NCBI RefSeq assembly: GCF_003253735.1
Contig: NZ_QKYW01000004.1
Span: 248,001 to 312,000 of the forward strand
Direction: 5' to 3'
Length of the DNA: 64,000 bases
Source: Pseudomonas sp. URMO17WK12:I2
Lineage (GTDB): Bacteria; Pseudomonadota; Gammaproteobacteria; Pseudomonadales; Pseudomonadaceae
Of the stretch, positions 34,801-43,145 are shown piece by piece. Made by a program: the position numbers and the translations under genes. Below the pieces are notes generated by a model. The model ran no database searches. It had not been told where the DNA came from and worked only from the letters and a program-made list of their open reading frames with translations. Every line of letters begins with the position of its first letter. Positions within the stretch are counted from its first letter, which is position 1.

Positions 34801-35558
34801 CAGCTCTCGACCTGGGCCATGCAGGCCGCCTCCTTGAGACTGGCCACGGCGATGGGCAACGGGTTGAGGCCCTGGGCCTGCAGGCGCTGGCAGAAGGTGT
34901 CGACGAACGCGGTGTTGGCCGCCTGCACATGGGTGCGATAGAACAGCAACGCGGCCACCGGTGCATCGGCCTGCCAGTCGGCGCGCCAGTCCTGCAGCGT
35001 GGCATTGCCCAGCCGGGGGTGATACAGGCCGACCCGCGGTAGCGCGTGCGGCGGCTGCCAGCCGTAGTCACGGCCCAGGTAGCGGTCGGCGATGCAGTTG
35101 AAGAACTGCCGTGCGTTATCCACCCCGCCCTGGCGCAGGTACTGCCAGAGCCGCTCGGCATCCTCGGCGGTCACGTTGCCCAACGCCGTGAGCTCGGGGT
35201 CGGGGTTATCGCAGCCCGGCACCAGGATCAGCGTCTTGCCCTGCCCCGCCAGCTCCACCAGCCGCTCGATACCGTAGCGCCAGTAGCTGACGCCACCATG
35301 CACGGAAATCATGATGACCTTGGCGTGCCTGAGCACCTGCTCGACGTAGAAGTCCACCGAGGCGTTGTTGCCCAGTTGCGCCGGGCTGGCCAGGCGCAGG
35401 CTGGGATAATCCTCGGGCAGATGGCGGGCAACTTCGGCCAGCAGCGACAGGTGCGAATCGCCGGTGCACAGCACCACCAGCTCGGCGGGGGTCTGGCCGA
35501 GGTCGGCGATGCTGTCGGCCGGCAGCGACTGGCCGGGCTGGGTACGCAGCAGGTGCAT
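31824..35558 (-). CDS. cobN: Cobaltochelatase subunit CobN
   Basis: A 1244-residue protein, the usual length for CobN, the large subunit that inserts cobalt into hydrogenobyrinic acid a,c-diamide in the aerobic cobalamin pathway. The CobN/BchH family region is recognisable throughout, for example [24 protein letters not shown] and [21 protein letters not shown], with a C-terminal [15 protein letters not shown] segment. It starts 12 bp after cobW, so both probably share the cobW riboswitch. Its CobS/T-type partners are not adjacent; the ChlI-like and VWA genes at 19032-20731 are candidates. Confidence 0.95.
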   Translation of the reverse strand: [1244 protein letters not shown]

Positions 35559-35570
35559 GACGGGCGCCGG

Positions 35571-36620
35571 TTACGCCAGCGCCGCTTTCAGCTCGGCCGT
35601 GATCGCCGTGTGATCGAGCGCCTGGCCGATCACGATGAGGCGAGTCACCCGGGCTTCGTCAGGCTTCCAGGCGCGGTCGAAATGCTTGTCGAAGCGCTGA
35701 CCGACACCCTGCAGCAGCAGGCGCATCGGCTTGTTCGGCACGGCAACGAAGCCTTTCACGCGCAGAATGCCGTGTTTGCCGACGACTTCCTTCAGGGCGT
35801 TAAGCAGGCGCGCCTCGTCTGCTTCCGGTAGTTCCACGTGGAACGAGTCGAATTCGTCGTGATCGTGGTCTTCATCTTCGTTGTCGTGGTGGGTCTTGCG
35901 GCCTTCGATATGCAGCTCGGTCTCGCTGTTCAAACCCAGCAGCACGTTGAGCGGCAGCGAGCCGCCATGGGCCTCGACCACCTTGACTGCCGGCGGCAGC
36001 TCTTCACCGACTTCGGCGCGCACCGCGGCCAGCGCCTCGGCATCCAGCAGGTCGGCCTTGTTGAGGATCACCAGGTCGGCGCTCGCCAGCTGGTCAGCGA
36101 ACAGTTCGTGCAGCGGCGATTCATGGTCGAGGTTGGGGTCGAGCTTGCGCTGGGCGTCGACCTGATCGGGGAAGGCCGCGAAGGTGCCGGCGGCCACCGC
36201 CGGGCTGTCGACCACGGTGATCACCGCATCGACGGTGCAGGCGTTGCGGATTTCCGGCCAGTTGAAGGCCTGCACCAGTGGCTTGGGCAGGGCCAGGCCG
36301 CTGGTTTCGATAAGGATATGGTCGAGGTCGCCACGGCGCTCCACCAGCTCGCGCATCACCGGGAAGAACTCTTCCTGCACGGTGCAGCACAGGCAGCCGT
36401 TGGCCAGCTCATAAACCCGGCCGTTGGCTTCTTCCTCGCTGCAGCCAATGGTGCACTGCTGGAGGATTTCACCGTCGATGCCCAGTTCGCCGAATTCGTT
36501 GACGATCACCGCGATGCGCCGGCCCTCGGCGTTTTCCAGCATGTGGCGCAGCAAGGTGGTCTTACCGGCACCGAGAAAGCCGGTGACGATGGTGACGGGA
36601 AGTTTGGCAAGCGTTTTCAT
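35571..36620 (-). CDS. cobW: Cobalamin biosynthesis GTPase CobW
   Basis: A 349-residue COG0523-family metal chaperone GTPase. It shows the P-loop GFLGAGKTTLL, the metal motif CLCC, the guanine-specificity motif NKAD and a histidine/aspartate-rich loop (KTHHDNEDEDHDHDEFDSFH). CobW is thought to supply cobalt to CobN. The ATG at 36620 gives MKTLAKLPVTIVTGFLGAGKT; a longer frame to 36872 would run through the riboswitch and is rejected. It is the first gene after the leftward cobalamin riboswitch, so expression should fall when cobalamin is plentiful. Confidence 0.94.
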   Translation of the reverse strand: MKTLAKLPVTIVTGFLGAGKTTLLRHMLENAEGRRIAVIVNEFGELGIDGEILQQCTIGCSEEEANGRVYELANGCLCCTVQEEFFPVMRELVERRGDLDHILIETSGLALPKPLVQAFNWPEIRNACTVDAVITVVDSPAVAAGTFAAFPDQVDAQRKLDPNLDHESPLHELFADQLASADLVILNKADLLDAEALAAVRAEVGEELPPAVKVVEAHGGSLPLNVLLGLNSETELHIEGRKTHHDNEDEDHDHDEFDSFHVELPEADEARLLNALKEVVGKHGILRVKGFVAVPNKPMRLLLQGVGQRFDKHFDRAWKPDEARVTRLIVIGQALDHTAITAELKAALA

Positions 36621-36729
36621 GGTGGCCCCTGGCGTCTGCAGAAACGGCGAGCGGGCGATAGGATGGCAGGCGCGAGCAGGCTGGCGCGAAGGCATCACCG
36701 GATCACCCCGCCCGGTTGTCGAAAGCGTT

Positions 36730-36900
36730 ATCGAGGCAGGTCTCCTGGCTTGCGACTGGCGCATAGCGCGATTCCTTCGCCTTCCCGCGTCATCGCAGTG
36801 GCCTTGAAAAGGATTCAGTCGTTCACAGTTGCGGGGGCAGCCACGGCATTCCGTGTTCCCTCTTAGCTCCATGGCAACCCATGGAGAACCTCGAACACCG
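36730..36900 (-). promoter_or_regulatory. Cobalamin riboswitch controlling cobW-cobN
   Basis: Read on the minus strand, the conserved blocks appear in order: GGGAACACGGAATGCCG, then GCCCCCGCAACTGTGAAC (complement of 36823-36840), then AGCCAGGAGACCTGCC (complement of 36735-36750). These are the core and B12-box elements of AdoCbl-type riboswitches. About 110 bp remain to the cobW ATG for the expression platform. Confidence 0.92.
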
Positions 36901-36989
36901 CAAGGCTACGCAGAGGCCGAGGCAGGGTCAATCGCGGCGCAACCTACAGCATATTGACGCTCTGCCTGCTTCGTGGTGTTCTTGCCCGG

Positions 36990-37170
36990 TTGTTTCAGGT
37001 GTCTCACGCCGCCGCGCGTGAGGTGAAACGGGAAGCCGGTTCGAGTCCGGCGCTGCCCCCGCAACGGTAAGCGAATGCCAGGATCGTTTTGGCCACTGTG
37101 CACATGCATGGGAAGGCCGATCCTTATCACCGCCAGGTGATCGTCGTGAGCCCGGAGACCGGCCTGAATC
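36990..37170 (+). promoter_or_regulatory. Cobalamin riboswitch controlling cbtBA-cobE-cobM
   Basis: The conserved blocks are TTTCAGGTGTCTCACG, AGGTGAAACGGGAAGCCGGT with GAGTCCGGCGCTGCCCCCGCAACGGTAAG in the core (37021-37070), and GAGCCCGGAGACCGGCC (37148-37164). It faces away from the cobW riboswitch, with under 100 bp between them, and precedes the cobalt transporter genes. Confidence 0.92.
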
Positions 37171-37182
37171 CTCTGTTTGGCA

Positions 37183-37229
37183 ACCCGCGGTGGGCGGGCG
37201 CGCGCCGACTATCGCCCGCCCGTGCGGGT
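37183..37229 (+). promoter_or_regulatory. Long GC hairpin of the riboswitch expression platform
   Basis: ACCCGC and GGGCGGGCG (37183-37201) pair with CGCCCGCCC and GCGGGT (37213-37228). No U-tract follows, so it more likely hides sequence before the cbtB start or acts in a switch than terminates on its own. Confidence 0.5.
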
Positions 37230-37276
37230 AGTCTCGCCGTGTCCTGCTGTGCCGTTTACCCTCGAGGTCTACGATC

Positions 37277-37462
37277 ATGTCCAGCAGCGTCCTTTCCACT
37301 TCCAGCGCCTCCGCGCTGCCCCTGTCGCAACGTATCCTGCTCGCCGTCGGCAGCTGCGTGCTGGGCGCCGTGCTGATTTTCTTCGCCGGCTTCTCCCACG
37401 TCGAAGCCCTGCACAACGCCGCCCACGATACCCGGCACAGCGCCGCGTTTCCGTGCCACTGA
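37277..37462 (+). CDS. cbtB: Cobalt transporter subunit CbtB
   Basis: A 61-residue inner-membrane protein with one hydrophobic span (RILLAVGSCVLGAVLIFFAGFSH) and a C-terminal histidine-rich tail (HVEALHNAAHDTRHSAAFPCH) that probably binds cobalt. This size and layout are standard for CbtB. It lies 10 bp before cbtA and behind a cobalamin riboswitch, so cobalt uptake is shut down when the vitamin is abundant. Confidence 0.93.
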   Translation: MSSSVLSTSSASALPLSQRILLAVGSCVLGAVLIFFAGFSHVEALHNAAHDTRHSAAFPCH

Positions 37463-37472
37463 GGGCCTCGCG

Positions 37473-38183
37473 ATGATCAAGCGTATCGCCCAGACTGCAG
37501 GCTTCGCCGGCCTGCTCGCCGCCATCGTGCTGACCCTGCTGCAGAGCCTGTGGGTCACCCCGCTGATCCTGCAGGCGGAAGGCTTCGAAGTCGCGGAGCC
37601 CGCCGCCATCGAACACAGCCATGACGCCACCGCTGCCCACGACCATGGCGCGAGCGGGCACAGCCACGATGGCGAAGCCTGGGCACCTGAAGACGGCTGG
37701 CAGCGGCTGTTATCCACAGGCCTGAGCAATCTGGTCGTCGCCGTCGGCTTCGCGCTGATGCTGGCCGGCCTGTTCACCCTGCGCGCTCCGGAAAAAACCT
37801 GGCAGGGTCTGCTCTGGGGGCTGGCCGGTTTCGCCACCTTCGTCCTGGCGCCCGCCAGCGGCTTGCCACCGGAATTGCCAGGAACTGCCGCGGCAGAGCT
37901 GCTGCTGCGCCAGTACTGGTGGATCGGCACTGCGGCAGCGACCGCCGCAGGCCTGGCGCTGCTGGCGTTCGGTAGCAACTGGATGCTGCGCATCCTCGGC
38001 GTGGTGCTTCTCGCCCTGCCTCACCTGGTCGGTGCTCCACAGCCCGAGGTGCATGAAAGCCTGGCGCCCGAAACGCTGGAGCATCAGTTCATCCTCGCCT
38101 CGCTGCTCACCAACGCCGTGTTCTGGGCGGCTCTGGATATGGCCGCCGCCTGGTTTCACGGCCGCAACCGTCAGCCTGCATGA
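37473..38183 (+). CDS. cbtA: Cobalt transporter subunit CbtA
   Basis: A 236-residue inner-membrane protein with about five hydrophobic spans and a histidine-rich loop after the first (IEHSHDATAAHDHGASGHSHDG), suited to cobalt capture. The family is found with CbtB in riboswitch-controlled operons. The stop overlaps the cobE ATG by 4 bp. Confidence 0.93.
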   Translation: MIKRIAQTAGFAGLLAAIVLTLLQSLWVTPLILQAEGFEVAEPAAIEHSHDATAAHDHGASGHSHDGEAWAPEDGWQRLLSTGLSNLVVAVGFALMLAGLFTLRAPEKTWQGLLWGLAGFATFVLAPASGLPPELPGTAAAELLLRQYWWIGTAAATAAGLALLAFGSNWMLRILGVVLLALPHLVGAPQPEVHESLAPETLEHQFILASLLTNAVFWAALDMAAAWFHGRNRQPA

Positions 38184-38587
38184 GCGAGCGCCCTACCCTC
38201 GTTGCCGGCCTGGGTTGCCGGCGCGATTGCCCGCCAGGCGAACTGCTGGCCCTGCTCGACAGAACGCTGCAGGAGCACGGCTCGAGCACGGCCGAGCTGA
38301 CGGCCCTGGCCAGCAGCACCCACAAGGCCGATGAGCCAGGCTTGCAGCAACTGGCTGCACAGCTGAACCTGCCGATCCACTTCCTGCCCGCCGGGGTGCT
38401 GGCGGGTTACCATGGGCGCCTGAGCGAAACCTCGGCCAGGGCGTTGCAGGTGGCCGGCACGCCTAGCGTGGCCGAAGCCAGCGCCCTGGCCCTGGCCGAA
38501 CAGCTGAGCGGCCAACCCGCTCGCCTGTGGATAACCAAGCGCAAGAGCGCCGCTGCCACCGTGGCTGTCGCCCGTGCCAACCCCTAG
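38180..38587 (+). CDS. cobE: Cobalamin biosynthesis protein CobE
   Basis: A 135-residue protein matching the C-terminal domain of CbiG: VAGLGCRRDCPPGELLALL, LASSTHKADEPGL and a GTPSVAEASAL segment are diagnostic. CobE is required in the aerobic pathway around the precorrin-5 stage, though its exact chemistry is not settled. It is translationally coupled to cbtA and followed by cobM 50 bp on. Confidence 0.9.
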   Translation: MSERPTLVAGLGCRRDCPPGELLALLDRTLQEHGSSTAELTALASSTHKADEPGLQQLAAQLNLPIHFLPAGVLAGYHGRLSETSARALQVAGTPSVAEASALALAEQLSGQPARLWITKRKSAAATVAVARANP

Positions 38588-38637
38588 GCTGGATCACGCT
38601 TGAGCACTGGTGCCTCGCCTTCACATTCAGGAATTCC

Positions 38638-39411
38638 ATGACCGTCTATTTCATCGGCGCCGGCCCTGGCGACCCCGAGCTGATCACCGTCAAGGGCCAG
38701 CGTCTGATCCGCAGCTGCCCGGTGATTCTCTACGCCGGCTCGCTGGTGCCGGAAGCGCTGCTCGATGGCCATCAGGCCCGCCAGGTGGTAAACACCGCCG
38801 AATTGCATCTGGATGAGATCGTCGCCCTGCTGCGCGCCGCCCACGCGCGTGGCGAGGACGTGGCCCGGGTGCATTCCGGCGACCCGTCGCTGTATGGCGC
38901 CATCGGCGAGCAGATTCGTCATTTGCGTGCACTGGCCATCCCCTTCGAGATCATTCCCGGCGTCACCGCCACGGCAGCCTGCGCGGCGCTGCTGGAAAGC
39001 GAGCTGACCCTGCCAGACGTATCGCAAACGCTGATCCTCACTCGCTACGCCAGCAAGTCGCCGATGCCCGCCGGCGAACAGCTGCATGACCTGGCCCGTC
39101 ACGGCGCGACCATGGCGGTTCATCTGGGCGTGCAGCACCTGGCAAAGATCGTCGCCGAGCTGCTGCCGCACTACGGCGCCAGCTGCCCGATCGCGGTGGT
39201 GCACCGTGCCAGCTGGCCGGATCAGGACTGGGTGCTCGGCACCCTGGCGGATATCGAAGCGAAGGTCAGCGCCAAGGGCTTCAAACGTACCGCGCTGATC
39301 CTCGTCGGCCGCGTACTGGGGGCGCAAGATTTCGCCGACTCGGCGCTCTACAACGAAGGCCACCGCCACCTGTTCAGGGCAGGTGCTGCAGACGATACAG
39401 ACTCTCGCTGA
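38638..39411 (+). CDS. cobM: Precorrin-4 C11-methyltransferase
   Basis: A 257-residue SAM-dependent methyltransferase of the uroporphyrin-III methylase family. It has YFIGAGPGDPELITVKG at the N-terminus, SGDPSLYGAIGEQI and EIIPGVTATAACAA, the standard motifs; YAGSLVPEALL is characteristic of CobM/CbiF. It methylates precorrin-4 at C11 to give precorrin-5. The ATG at 38638 follows CAGGAATTCC; a longer frame from 38527 lies in cobE. Its last 38 bp overlap the convergent gene that follows. Confidence 0.93.
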   Translation: MTVYFIGAGPGDPELITVKGQRLIRSCPVILYAGSLVPEALLDGHQARQVVNTAELHLDEIVALLRAAHARGEDVARVHSGDPSLYGAIGEQIRHLRALAIPFEIIPGVTATAACAALLESELTLPDVSQTLILTRYASKSPMPAGEQLHDLARHGATMAVHLGVQHLAKIVAELLPHYGASCPIAVVHRASWPDQDWVLGTLADIEAKVSAKGFKRTALILVGRVLGAQDFADSALYNEGHRHLFRAGAADDTDSR

Positions 39412-39679
39412 GCTTGCCGCGGTTGTCGGCGATGGTGATCTGCGCGCCCTGGCGGGCCAGGCGCTGGTTGAGGTCGCTGGCGTACAACTGCTTGAGAAAG
39501 GTCGGGTAATCGGGGGCACCATGCTGGCCGAACAACCAGGCATGCAGCGCGGGCAGATGAAAGCTCCACTTGCCTTGATGGCAGTCGAAGCCGGCCGCGC
39601 GCAGCCGTTCGATCAGTTGCTGATCTCCCTGCAGTACAGCCGCGCAATAGGCGTGCAGCGTATCCAGCCATTCGTTCAT
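39374..39679 (-). CDS. Small protein of unknown function downstream of the PprA kinase
   Basis: A 101-residue soluble protein (MNEWLDTLHAYCAAVLQGDQQLIERL) with no domain I recognise. Its ATG at 39679 directly follows the pprA stop, so it is probably translated by re-initiation. The 3' end overlaps cobM on the other strand by 38 bp. A start 16 codons earlier would lie inside pprA and is less likely. Its position suggests co-expression with the sensor kinase. Confidence 0.7.
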   Translation of the reverse strand: MNEWLDTLHAYCAAVLQGDQQLIERLRAAGFDCHQGKWSFHLPALHAWLFGQHGAPDYPTFLKQLYASDLNQRLARQGAQITIADNRGKLSESLYRLQHLP

Positions 39680-39680
39680 A

Positions 39681-42413
39681 TCAACTGGCGACCACCGGCA
39701 GTTCGATGCGGAAACAGGCGCCGCCATGCTGGTTACTCACGCTCAGCTTGCCGCCCATCTGATTGACCAGGCCATAACTGACCGACAGCCCCAGGCCCGT
39801 GCCCTTGCCCACCGGTTTGGTGGTGAAGAACGGGTCGAATACCCGATCCAGCAGCAGCGGGTCGATGCCGCCGGCGTTGTCCTGCACCTGCACGATCACC
39901 TTGTCGCCCTCGCAGTCACTGCTCAGCAGGATACTGGGCTCCAGTTCGGGGTGCTTGTCCCGGGCACCGAGCAGCGCGTCCTTGGCGTTGACCAGCAGGT
40001 TGATGATCACCTGCTCGAGCTGGTCGGCATGCCCACGCACCTGGGGCGTGCCGCACAGCTGCAGGGTCAGGTCGATGTCACGCACCAGCTCGCCCTCGCG
40101 GATCAGGGTCACGGCGCCCTCGATGGCATCGTCCGGGCTGAACAGGTCGTCTTCGACCTCGGAGCGCCGGCCGAAGATGCGCATGTGGTTGATGATCTTC
40201 GCAGCGCGGGTGATCTGCTGCTCGATACGCCCCAGCTTGTTCTTCAGGTACTCGGGGTTGGCCGAGCCGTTTTCCACGCCCTTGAGGGTATTGGTCAGGG
40301 CGATGCGCATGACGTTGAGCGGCTGGTTGATCTCATGGGCCAGCCCGGTGGCCATCTCGCCCAGCACCGCCATCTTGGCGCTCTGGTTGAGCATCTGCCG
40401 GGCCTTCTGCAGCTCGGTGTCGTCGCGGCCGACGGCCTGCACCTCGAGCAGCTTGCCCTGCTCGTCGAACACCCCGCGCTCGGACAGCACCCACCAGATG
40501 TGCTCGCGGCCGGGCAGGTCCATGCGCACCAGCGCGGTACCGACTGGCTCCTCGGGCGTCAGCTGGCGGTGGCGCTCGCGAAACTGGGTCAGCTCCTGGG
40601 CCGACAGGTAGGTGGCCAGGCTGGTGCCGGGCAGGTTTTCCTGGCGAATGCCCAGGTACTGGGCCAGCGGCCGGTTGGCGTAGACCAGGGTGAGGTCGGG
40701 GCGATAGCGACAGATGATCGCCGGCGAATCCTCGACCAGGATGCGATAGCGCTCCTCGCTCTCGCGCACCCGCTCGGCGGCCTGGGCCGCGTCGGTCACG
40801 TCCAGGCACAGGCCGACCGCCTCGATAGGGATGCCGCGTTCGTCACGCAGCAGCTTGGCCTCGTCCTGCAGCCAGTGGTAGCGGCCCTCGCGGTCGATCA
40901 AGCGGTAACGGCAGCTGGCCACACCCTGGCTGAGCAAAGTGCGGGTGTGGGCGAAGTAGATGTCGCGGTCATCGGGGTGGATGAAGTCAGCCACGCTGCG
41001 CTGCACGAAGTCGTCCAGGGTCCAGCCCAGCAGCGCGCTGCTGCTGTCGCTGCAGAACACCGGCACGAAGGCGCCTTCGTCGTAGCGATTCACATAGATC
41101 ACCGCCGGCGCACTGGCGACCAGGCTCTTCAGGCGCGTGGTGGCGGCATCGGCCTCGACCTCCTTGAGCTTCATGTCGTTGATGTCCAGCACGGCACCGA
41201 CGATACGCCGTTGGCCGTTGGCATTGACCACCCGTGTGTGAATGCGGAACCAGCACAGCGCGTCGTCGGCATCGCGCAGGCGCACCACCTGCTCGAAGGC
41301 GCGGCCACTGAGCTCGGCATCGCCCAGGCGGATGCGAAACTCGTCGCGATCGGCCGGGTTGAGCAGCTCCAGCCAGTCGGCCAGGGTGACCGCCGCGCCC
41401 TGGGTGAAACCGAAGCGCTGCATCAGGCAGGGCGCCAGCAGAAAGGCGCCGCTGCGTGGCACGTACTCCCACCAGCCGGTACCGAGCAGGTCCTGCAGGA
41501 TATCCACACGCTCGCCATGCACCTTGCGCGTCTGTTCGTCGAGGCGCTGCAGCAAAGGCGCCGCGATATGGGCGAAAAGATCCAGCCAATCCCGGGTGTT
41601 GAGCTCCGGCATGCTCTGGTGGGCGACGTACGGTGAGCACAACAGCCAGGCGCGGATGCCCTGGTGATCGGCGTAAGGCACCAGCCACACCGAATCCGCG
41701 GCATGCCACTCGGCCATCCCGGCATCACCGCGCAGCCACTGCACCGGCTGGTCGCCGGCATAGTGCTGCAACTCTCGCGGCAGGTGTTGGCCGTCATCCC
41801 AGAACACCGGCGTCAGGGCGTCCCGGTAATGACCGACGACCTGCCAGCCGCCGCGCAGGCTATCCGGCAGCGCCAGGGCCACGCAGGCCATGCGCAGGGC
41901 CTGGGCCATGGCGCCCAGCCAGTCGTGAATGTGGCGGGGAAATTCGACGCGCTCGGTGCCGCGCACGGCCTGCGCCACGGTGCTGAGCTGCGAGAACACC
42001 TGCAGGCGCTGCTCGCAGGCATGCAGCCTGGCCAGGAAATCGCCCACCTCGAAGGCCTGCAGCGACCAGCCCTGCAGCTCGGCCTTGAGCCAGCCGCGGG
42101 TATGCAGGATGCCGCCGTCACGGGTGACGAAGGACAGATCGAGCATCTGCTGCACGAAGGCCGCCAGGTCGGTGACCAGGTAACGGCTCTGCCCGTGCAG
42201 CAACTGCTCCAGCGGCAAGACCTGGGAAATCGCGATCGGCAGACGATCGGCCAGGTTGCCGGAGACCTCGAACACGCGCCCCAGGGCGTCGATGGACAGG
42301 TTCAGGCAGGGGCTGTTGGCCGATATGGGTGTCGGGGGCGGTGAAAGCGCGCCGGTGTCGAGCGGCGAATGCGGATCATCGCCACGTTTGAACCAATCCT
42401 TGAACACTTGCAT
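39681..42413 (-). CDS. pprA: PprA-type PAS sensor histidine kinase
   Basis: A 910-residue soluble histidine kinase without clear membrane spans. A long N-terminal part is followed by at least three PAS/PAC modules (about residues 310-660; note LVEDSPAIICRYRPDLTLVYANRP and several GxxLDINDM or GLCLDVTDA ends) and a kinase core: H-box MAVLGEMATGLAHEINQPLN, N-box VIINLLVNAKDAL, and G-boxes VQDNAGGID and GKGTGLGLSVS. Gene order with the prepilin peptidase, PprB and the tad genes matches P. aeruginosa, where PprA-PprB controls Flp pili, adhesins and permeability. The ATG at 42413 has GGTGGG upstream; GTG at 42425 is an alternative. Confidence 0.88.
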   Translation of the reverse strand: MQVFKDWFKRGDDPHSPLDTGALSPPPTPISANSPCLNLSIDALGRVFEVSGNLADRLPIAISQVLPLEQLLHGQSRYLVTDLAAFVQQMLDLSFVTRDGGILHTRGWLKAELQGWSLQAFEVGDFLARLHACEQRLQVFSQLSTVAQAVRGTERVEFPRHIHDWLGAMAQALRMACVALALPDSLRGGWQVVGHYRDALTPVFWDDGQHLPRELQHYAGDQPVQWLRGDAGMAEWHAADSVWLVPYADHQGIRAWLLCSPYVAHQSMPELNTRDWLDLFAHIAAPLLQRLDEQTRKVHGERVDILQDLLGTGWWEYVPRSGAFLLAPCLMQRFGFTQGAAVTLADWLELLNPADRDEFRIRLGDAELSGRAFEQVVRLRDADDALCWFRIHTRVVNANGQRRIVGAVLDINDMKLKEVEADAATTRLKSLVASAPAVIYVNRYDEGAFVPVFCSDSSSALLGWTLDDFVQRSVADFIHPDDRDIYFAHTRTLLSQGVASCRYRLIDREGRYHWLQDEAKLLRDERGIPIEAVGLCLDVTDAAQAAERVRESEERYRILVEDSPAIICRYRPDLTLVYANRPLAQYLGIRQENLPGTSLATYLSAQELTQFRERHRQLTPEEPVGTALVRMDLPGREHIWWVLSERGVFDEQGKLLEVQAVGRDDTELQKARQMLNQSAKMAVLGEMATGLAHEINQPLNVMRIALTNTLKGVENGSANPEYLKNKLGRIEQQITRAAKIINHMRIFGRRSEVEDDLFSPDDAIEGAVTLIREGELVRDIDLTLQLCGTPQVRGHADQLEQVIINLLVNAKDALLGARDKHPELEPSILLSSDCEGDKVIVQVQDNAGGIDPLLLDRVFDPFFTTKPVGKGTGLGLSVSYGLVNQMGGKLSVSNQHGGACFRIELPVVAS

Positions 42414-42450
42414 TGTCCGGCCCACCTACCATGATTAGCGCCGCGGGCGG

Positions 42451-42984
42451 ATGAAACTCCGCCAACATGAATCGGGCTGCCACGCCCTTCTTCCCTGGAT
42501 ACCCGTTGTCGCCATGGCCTACTTCGTACTGCTCGGCTGGCTGGCTGCCTGTGCACTGCAAGATGCGCAACACCGGCGCATCAGCAACCTGCTGACCCTG
42601 GGCGCTCTCGCTGCCGCCCTGCTCCATCTGCTGGCCTTTGGCAGCAGCTTCACCGGTGCTGGCGTGCAGGCCGCCGCCCTGGCGATGGGCGTGGCATGCC
42701 TGCTGTCGCTGCCCGGCTACCTGACCCGCCAGATGGGCGCCGCCGACGTGAAGATGCTGCTCGCCCTGGGCGCCGCCAGCGACAGCAGCCATGTGTTGTT
42801 CAGCGTGATCGGCGCGGCGCTGGCGCAAGTCGGCTGGCTACTGCTGCTGCGCGCCAAGCCGCGCATCGGCCTGGCGCTTCCCGAGAAATGGCTGTTCCTG
42901 CGAACCGTCACAGCCAAGAAGGCGCCCTACGCCCCTTTTTTATTTGCAGGTTTTGCACTGGCAGGCATCTGCTTTTGGATATAA
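42451..42984 (+). CDS. fppA: Flp prepilin peptidase (TadV/FppA, family A24)
   Basis: An inner-membrane aspartic peptidase of up to 177 residues with about five spans. Two aspartates expected for A24 enzymes are present: one in ALQDAQHRRISN and one in MGAADVKMLLALG. The second motif is usually GxGD; here it reads GAAD, with Ala in place of the second Gly. It should cleave the Flp pilin at 52454. The start is uncertain: ATG at 42451 or at 42514 (MAYFVLLGW, 156 residues); neither has a good ribosome-binding site. It is divergent from pprA, with pprB 160 bp downstream. Confidence 0.87.
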   Translation: MKLRQHESGCHALLPWIPVVAMAYFVLLGWLAACALQDAQHRRISNLLTLGALAAALLHLLAFGSSFTGAGVQAAALAMGVACLLSLPGYLTRQMGAADVKMLLALGAASDSSHVLFSVIGAALAQVGWLLLLRAKPRIGLALPEKWLFLRTVTAKKAPYAPFLFAGFALAGICFWI

Positions 42985-43145
42985 CAGGCACGTTATTAAA
43001 TCAGGATAGCCAAGCGACCAAACTTTTCCTATAACACTAAAGTGATAAGTCGACTTAGGCGAAGCCTGTACAAACAATCATTTTTGACACGATATGCGCC
43101 GCTGCTACTCTCCAGGTGGTTCCTTTTAAATAGGCAGTGCTTCGC

